In this document: positions 61,201-64,000 of the stretch, piece after piece
Layout: each line of letters starts with the position of its first letter
How positions within the stretch are numbered: position 1 is the stretch's first letter
Assembly (NCBI GenBank): GCA_964384585.1
Contig: CAYLME010000001.1
Span: forward strand, 1-64,000
Origin: DASTYK01 sp964384585
Lineage (GTDB): Bacteria > Gemmatimonadota > Gemmatimonadetes > Longimicrobiales > RSA9
DNA length: 64,000 bases
Reading direction: 5' to 3'
The notes under the pieces: model-generated
What the model was told of the DNA's origin: nothing
Databases searched by the model: none
The model's input: the letters and a program-made list of their open reading frames with translations, nothing else
Program-made: the position numbers and the translations under genes

Positions 61201-61508
61201 AAGCCGGACGCGTGCGACTCCGGCCGATCATCATGACCACGGCCGCAATGATCTTCGGCATGCTGCCCATCGCACTCGCGATCGGTCAGGGCGGCGGATT
61301 CCGTGCACCCATGGCGCGCGCCGTGATCGGCGGGCTGATCACTTCGACGCTGCTCACGCTGATCGTGATTCCGGTAGCGTACACCTACTTCGATGACTTC
61401 GGCACCTGGCTGAAGCGACGACTGATGTCGGAGGAACGTGAGCGGGAGATCCACGAGGAGCAGGCGCATGCGGGACTGGCGCCGGAACCGGTGTGGGGCG
61501 GGGACTGA
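58245..61508 (+). CDS. RND multidrug efflux pump (AcrB/HAE1-like)
   Basis: A 1087-residue inner membrane RND pump. After an unusual ~38-residue hydrophilic leader, TM1 is 'PIFTLMMMLGLIVLGLFSYN'. Porter domains carry 'QTIYPGASPETIEREVTRPM' and 'EAFNPVEGVDRISSNSLEGA'. The proton-relay acidic pair sits in TM4 ('GILIDDAIVVIENIVRHREM'), and the partner Lys is in TM10 ('GLVTKNAILLVDNANERRSL'). 'RVRLRPIIMTTAAMIFGMLP' and 'GQGGGFRAPMARAVIGGLIT' close the core. It is driven by the proton-motive force and exports drugs or lipophilic compounds. It ends the operon; the 256 bases after it contain the second gap and no gene. Confidence 0.96.
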   Translation: MSHDNGSRDATPHGPTPPERGPTGADHQEALGGGLSGTSIRRPIFTLMMMLGLIVLGLFSYNRLPIDQFPDVEIPVVAVQTIYPGASPETIEREVTRPMEEAFNPVEGVDRISSNSLEGASLIIVEFELGRDNDQAAQDIRSRIEGIRRTLPQSIEEPIVSKFDFAAQPILSLALASNNLSVPDLTRLADEDVRRAIESVSGVGNVDVAGGLLREVRVFVDPTQLDAYGISTGEVIGALQRQNMEIPAGRVERGVSEELVRVTGRVQDASDFENVIVATRNGMPIRLSQVARVLDGTEEERSVALVNERRAVSLDVVKISGANTVQVADEVKELMGELQTTLPQGVELILVRDNSEVIRHSVEDVIFELILGAILTIIVVMLFLNDWKATVITSLALPVSVISAFILMNALGFTLNVLTLMGLSLSIGILIDDAIVVIENIVRHREMGEDHFTAAGLGTREIFLAVMATTLSIVAVFVPVAFMGGIIGRFFFQFGMTVAWAVLVSLFVSFTLTPMLSAWWGVEPQTAGQSKNPLSRLIARFNRWFDRLADRYRAVIEWALNHRRATLGIATASFVGAFLLFPFIGGGFMPESDEGAFAVAFETPEGSSLAYTESKARQMIDVLQQFEEIDYLYTTIGAGATGTVTTGNIYVALTGLGERDRSQQQLMVAAREALRPVFGVQTAIIAADNMAQKPLQVQIMGPDVDELQRLSDEVGERMAQIPGVVDIEQSLGQPRPEYRIDVNRDLASELGLDIGQIAATVQPLLAGQIATTWQDPSGEERDVVVQVAPEQRASVDNLESLPIATSTRSDLGAAATVPLGQIARIERGSAPAQIDRIDLARVATVSASLLPDLSVSEASAAVRAATAEIGEQNPAYQIRLGGETEQLEETAGYVIEAILLAIILIFLILASQFESLTQPFAIMLALPLSLVGVLLALLLTDDTLNMMSMIGVIMLMGLVTKNAILLVDNANERRSLGADRYTALVEAGRVRLRPIIMTTAAMIFGMLPIALAIGQGGGFRAPMARAVIGGLITSTLLTLIVIPVAYTYFDDFGTWLKRRLMSEEREREIHEEQAHAGLAPEPVWGGD

Positions 61509-61583
61509 TACTGCTGGAACAGCGGGCGTGGGTGGTGGGTGTCGCATGCGCTTTGCGCATGCTGGGTGGGGGCACGGCGGGTT

Positions 61584-61726
61584 GGACTGCGGGTGAGGGG
61601 ACTGCNNNNNNNNNNNNNNNNNNNNNNNNNNNNNNNNNNNNNNNNNNNNNNNNNNNNNNNNNNNNNNNNNNNNNNNNNNNNNNNNNNNNNNNNNNNNNNN
61701 NNNNNGGTGAGGGGACTGCGGCGAGG
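61584..61726. repeat. 14-15-bp tandem repeat interrupted by assembly gap (N at 61606-61705)
   Basis: Left of the 100-N run the units read GGACTGCGGGTGAGG (61584-61598) and GGACTGC. On the right they resume GGTGAGG, GGACTGCGGCGAGG. The 14-mer GGTGAGGGGACTGC is identical on both sides (61592-61605 and 61706-61719). The gap therefore sits within a minisatellite of unknown length. Confidence 0.85.
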
Positions 61727-61764
61727 GGCGGCGGGTCGAGTGATCGGCCCGCCGTTTTCTTTCG

Positions 61765-63900
61765 TCAGTCCGCGTAGAGCGTGCGATAGATATAGGTGTT
61801 GGTCTGGACGATCCGGACGTAGTCGCGGGTTTCGTCGAACGGGATGCGTTCGATGAACAGGTCGCGATCGGAGCGTTCCGGGAAGGAGCGCCAGCGGCCG
61901 AGGCGGCCGGCGCCGGCGTTGTAGGCGATCAGCACGTCCTCGACGCGACCGTTGTAGCTGCGCAGGTGGTCGGCCAGGATGACGGTGCCGATGCGGATGT
62001 TGATGGCCGGGTCGGTCAGCATCTCATCCTTGTAATTGCGGATGCCGAGACGCGCGGCGACGGCCTTGCCCGTGCGCGGCATGACCTGCATCAGACCGAT
62101 CGCGCCGGGGCCGCTCTTCGCCTTCGGGTTGAACAGCGACTCCTGGCGCATCAGCGCGACGACGAAGTACGGATCCAGCCCGTTCCGTCGGGCTTCGCGC
62201 TCGATCAGGTCGCGATAGGGGAACGGGTTGATAATGCGTAGCAGGCGCGCGTCGCGCGTGTCGCTGCTGCGCTCGATCGCGCGACCGATCAGGACGGCAC
62301 GCAGGTGCTCGCCGCGCTCGTGCAGCGCTTCGGCAAGGCTGTAGAGGACGTCGCGATGATCGATGTACTGCTCCTGCAGCCGGTCCAGCTCGTAGTTCGC
62401 GGCGTCGGTCATGCCGAGCGCGCTCAGCAGGTCGTAACGGAGCAGCGCATTGCGTGCACGCCGCGGCGTGTTCTCGTCGTTGGCGGTACCGGGCGCAATC
62501 GCCGGCTTCGGCGCATCCAGCAGTTCGGCCGCACGCATCCCGTAATACGTGAGCGGATCGAGCTTCAGCACGTTCTGCAGGAGTTCCTGCGCGCTCGAGG
62601 TGTCACCCGTGGAGCGGTGTGACAGAGCAGCCCAGAAATCGAGCCGCTGCCGCCGCACGCCCTTGCCGGGCGCTCCACTGAACGCACTCGCCGCGGCGAG
62701 TGCCTCACCCGCCAGGTACTGCAGCGCACCGAAGCGCACGGCTGCTTCATGGCCGCGCGGCGACTCGGGGTCTGCTGAAGCACCGCGCCGGTAGAAATCG
62801 CGCGCGGCCGATGTGCGGCCGTCGTCATGCGCGATGTCGCCGAGCACGAAGAGCGCTTCTGCCGCGATCGGACCTTTGCCGTTTACACGATCGATCGCCC
62901 GCGCCAGGGTCGCGCGTGCATTCGTCTCACGGCCGGCACGGTACTGTGCGCGTCCCGCGATCAGCAGCGCCTCGCCGGCCAGCTCCGGGGCCACCTGCAG
63001 TGCAGCCAGCCGCAGCATCCGCTGCTCGGCCCTCACGTTCTCACGTCGCTCGAACAGCGTACGACCGATCTGGAGGCGCAACGCATTGCGGCCGTCGGCG
63101 GTACCGCCGCGACCCTCCAGGTACGCGTCCAGGTTGCTCAGCCCGCGATCGAGATTGCCGTGGCGCAGGTAGACGATGCCGATCCGCCGACGGTCGTCCA
63201 GCGTCAGCCCGCTCATCCCGGTCAACGCACGCATCGCATCGACGGTGCGCGTCGCACCAGGGAACGTGTCTGCCGCAGCGCGGAAAGCCGCCCGTGCGCC
63301 TGCCTGATCGCCAGCGAGCAGCAGCAGCTCGCCACGCGTGACGATCGCGTCCACGCGTTCGCCTGCCGGAACCGGATTCGCCGCCGTCGCGGCTTCGGCC
63401 GCACCACGCACGTCCTTTGCTTCGCGATGCGCACGCACCAGCGAGCGCCAGCCACGGTCACGGGCCAGCGCCTCGTCCGTCTCGGCGAGCAGCCGCTTCA
63501 CGTCCGCCACGGAACCGGCGCGACCCGCAGCGTCCGCCGCGAGCAGCCGCGCCCAGTCGCCGAATGCAGGCAGGAGCGTCGCGACCTGCTCGAAGCGCGC
63601 CGTTGCCTCGTTCAGGTTGCCCGCTTCGCGCGCACGAACACCCGCGCGCAACAGCACGAGCGCGCTGTCGCGATCCGCCGCATCATTCGATGTGAGGAGG
63701 TATCGATCCAGATGGACCGGAGCCAACGGTGCCTCGGTGTGGACGGCCGCTTCGTCACTCGGAGGTATGACGCGCGAACCGCCCAACCCGATGCCCAGAG
63801 CGAGGGCCGGCAGAACGAAACGAATCGCGTACGATCTGATCGTTCCGACCGAGGCCCGCCGGTTCCGGTTCTTCTTCACTGCCCTGCCACGCCGTTTCAC
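61765..63900 (-). CDS. slt: Soluble lytic murein transglycosylase with TPR-like superhelix
   Basis: A 711-residue Slt70-like enzyme that cleaves peptidoglycan glycan strands. The N-terminus is basic with one hydrophobic segment ('FVLPALALGIGLGGS'). Residues ~65-540 are helical hairpins ('GNLNEATARFEQVATLLPAF', 'ALFVLGDIAHDDGRTSAARD'). The C-terminal GH23 domain has catalytic Glu587 in 'ALMRQESLFNPKAKSGPGA' and 'IGLMQVMPRTG', plus 'VLIAYNAGAGRLGRW' and 'ETRDYVRIVQTNTYIYRTL'. The start is GTG 63900. The frame remains open with no start codon to the window edge (63999), so a start outside the window is possible; GTG 63879, after GGCAGGG, is another option. Confidence 0.93.
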   Translation of the reverse strand: MKRRGRAVKKNRNRRASVGTIRSYAIRFVLPALALGIGLGGSRVIPPSDEAAVHTEAPLAPVHLDRYLLTSNDAADRDSALVLLRAGVRAREAGNLNEATARFEQVATLLPAFGDWARLLAADAAGRAGSVADVKRLLAETDEALARDRGWRSLVRAHREAKDVRGAAEAATAANPVPAGERVDAIVTRGELLLLAGDQAGARAAFRAAADTFPGATRTVDAMRALTGMSGLTLDDRRRIGIVYLRHGNLDRGLSNLDAYLEGRGGTADGRNALRLQIGRTLFERRENVRAEQRMLRLAALQVAPELAGEALLIAGRAQYRAGRETNARATLARAIDRVNGKGPIAAEALFVLGDIAHDDGRTSAARDFYRRGASADPESPRGHEAAVRFGALQYLAGEALAAASAFSGAPGKGVRRQRLDFWAALSHRSTGDTSSAQELLQNVLKLDPLTYYGMRAAELLDAPKPAIAPGTANDENTPRRARNALLRYDLLSALGMTDAANYELDRLQEQYIDHRDVLYSLAEALHERGEHLRAVLIGRAIERSSDTRDARLLRIINPFPYRDLIEREARRNGLDPYFVVALMRQESLFNPKAKSGPGAIGLMQVMPRTGKAVAARLGIRNYKDEMLTDPAINIRIGTVILADHLRSYNGRVEDVLIAYNAGAGRLGRWRSFPERSDRDLFIERIPFDETRDYVRIVQTNTYIYRTLYAD

Positions 63901-64000
63901 GCGCGGCCCGCTACTGCTTCCGCCGTACGCCTGATGGCGCTGTGCCGCGGTCCTACCAGCAGCACCGAATGCCTTGCGTGGAGCGTCAGACGCTCGGCCG

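Overview
The window is a GC-rich stretch of chromosome from a diderm (Gram-negative-type) bacterium. It carries two TolC-family outer membrane channels, predicted beta-barrels, many lipoprotein signal peptides and an RND pump. Gene style (GTG/TTG starts, 4-base ATGA/GTGA overlaps), many short secreted proteins and a stand-alone TonB-plug-like lipoprotein suggest Gemmatimonadota or a close relative; this is inference, since no rRNA marker is present. No tRNA, rRNA, CRISPR, transposase or phage gene was recognised. Two 100-N runs (54312-54411 and 61606-61705) are scaffold gaps, both lying in GC-rich tandem repeats of about 14-15 bp.

Layout. 1-7.5 kb: a partial CorA-type transporter and an AddA/AddB helicase-nuclease pair. 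7.8-10 kb: a secreted beta-rich protein, a lone receiver domain and an exo/endonuclease-phosphatase lipoprotein. 10.2-13.9 kb: MsrP-MsrQ methionine sulfoxide repair overlapping a GMC oxidoreductase. 14.2-21.7 kb: a glycoside-hydrolase-like lipoprotein, RmuC, an amphipathic helical protein, a SIMPL protein, a penicillin-acylase-family lipoprotein and two small membrane proteins. 21.7-29.6 kb: MurB, a SWIB-domain protein with a histone-H1-like tail, a phosphopantetheinyl transferase, a phosphatidylserine decarboxylase / TreT-type glycosyltransferase / TPR lipoprotein operon, and a LigD-type 3'-phosphoesterase fused to a degenerate ligase domain. 29.6-43.9 kb: a GGDEF-EAL protein, FKBP, an NTF2-like protein, NDH-2 with DUF456, a deacetylase, a DUF892 ferritin-like protein, a LysM protein, an MFS exporter, TPR, barrel and sialidase-like proteins and a Spy-like protein.

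44-50.2 kb (minus strand) is a tightly coupled seven-gene operon: ECF sigma factor, short membrane anti-sigma candidate, Spy-like periplasmic protein, TolC, MacB-type ATPase, MacA-type adaptor and MacB-type permease. It reads as a self-contained envelope-stress efflux module. 50.4-54.2 kb has the TonB-plug-like lipoprotein, an M20 amidohydrolase, a MITE-like inverted repeat and a frameshifted gene.

54.5-61.5 kb is a second efflux locus: a barrel protein, then a MarR/GbsR-type regulator, TolC, HlyD adaptor and RND pump. A perfect 10-bp-arm palindrome overlaps the -35 box of a good sigma-70-like promoter before the regulator, so autoregulation is likely. The window ends in a soluble lytic transglycosylase.

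The most unusual items are the pseudo-ligase fusion at 27.7-29.0 kb, the SWIB/H1-tail protein at 22.8-23.3 kb, the sigma-factor-headed efflux operon, and the minisatellites flanking the RND locus.
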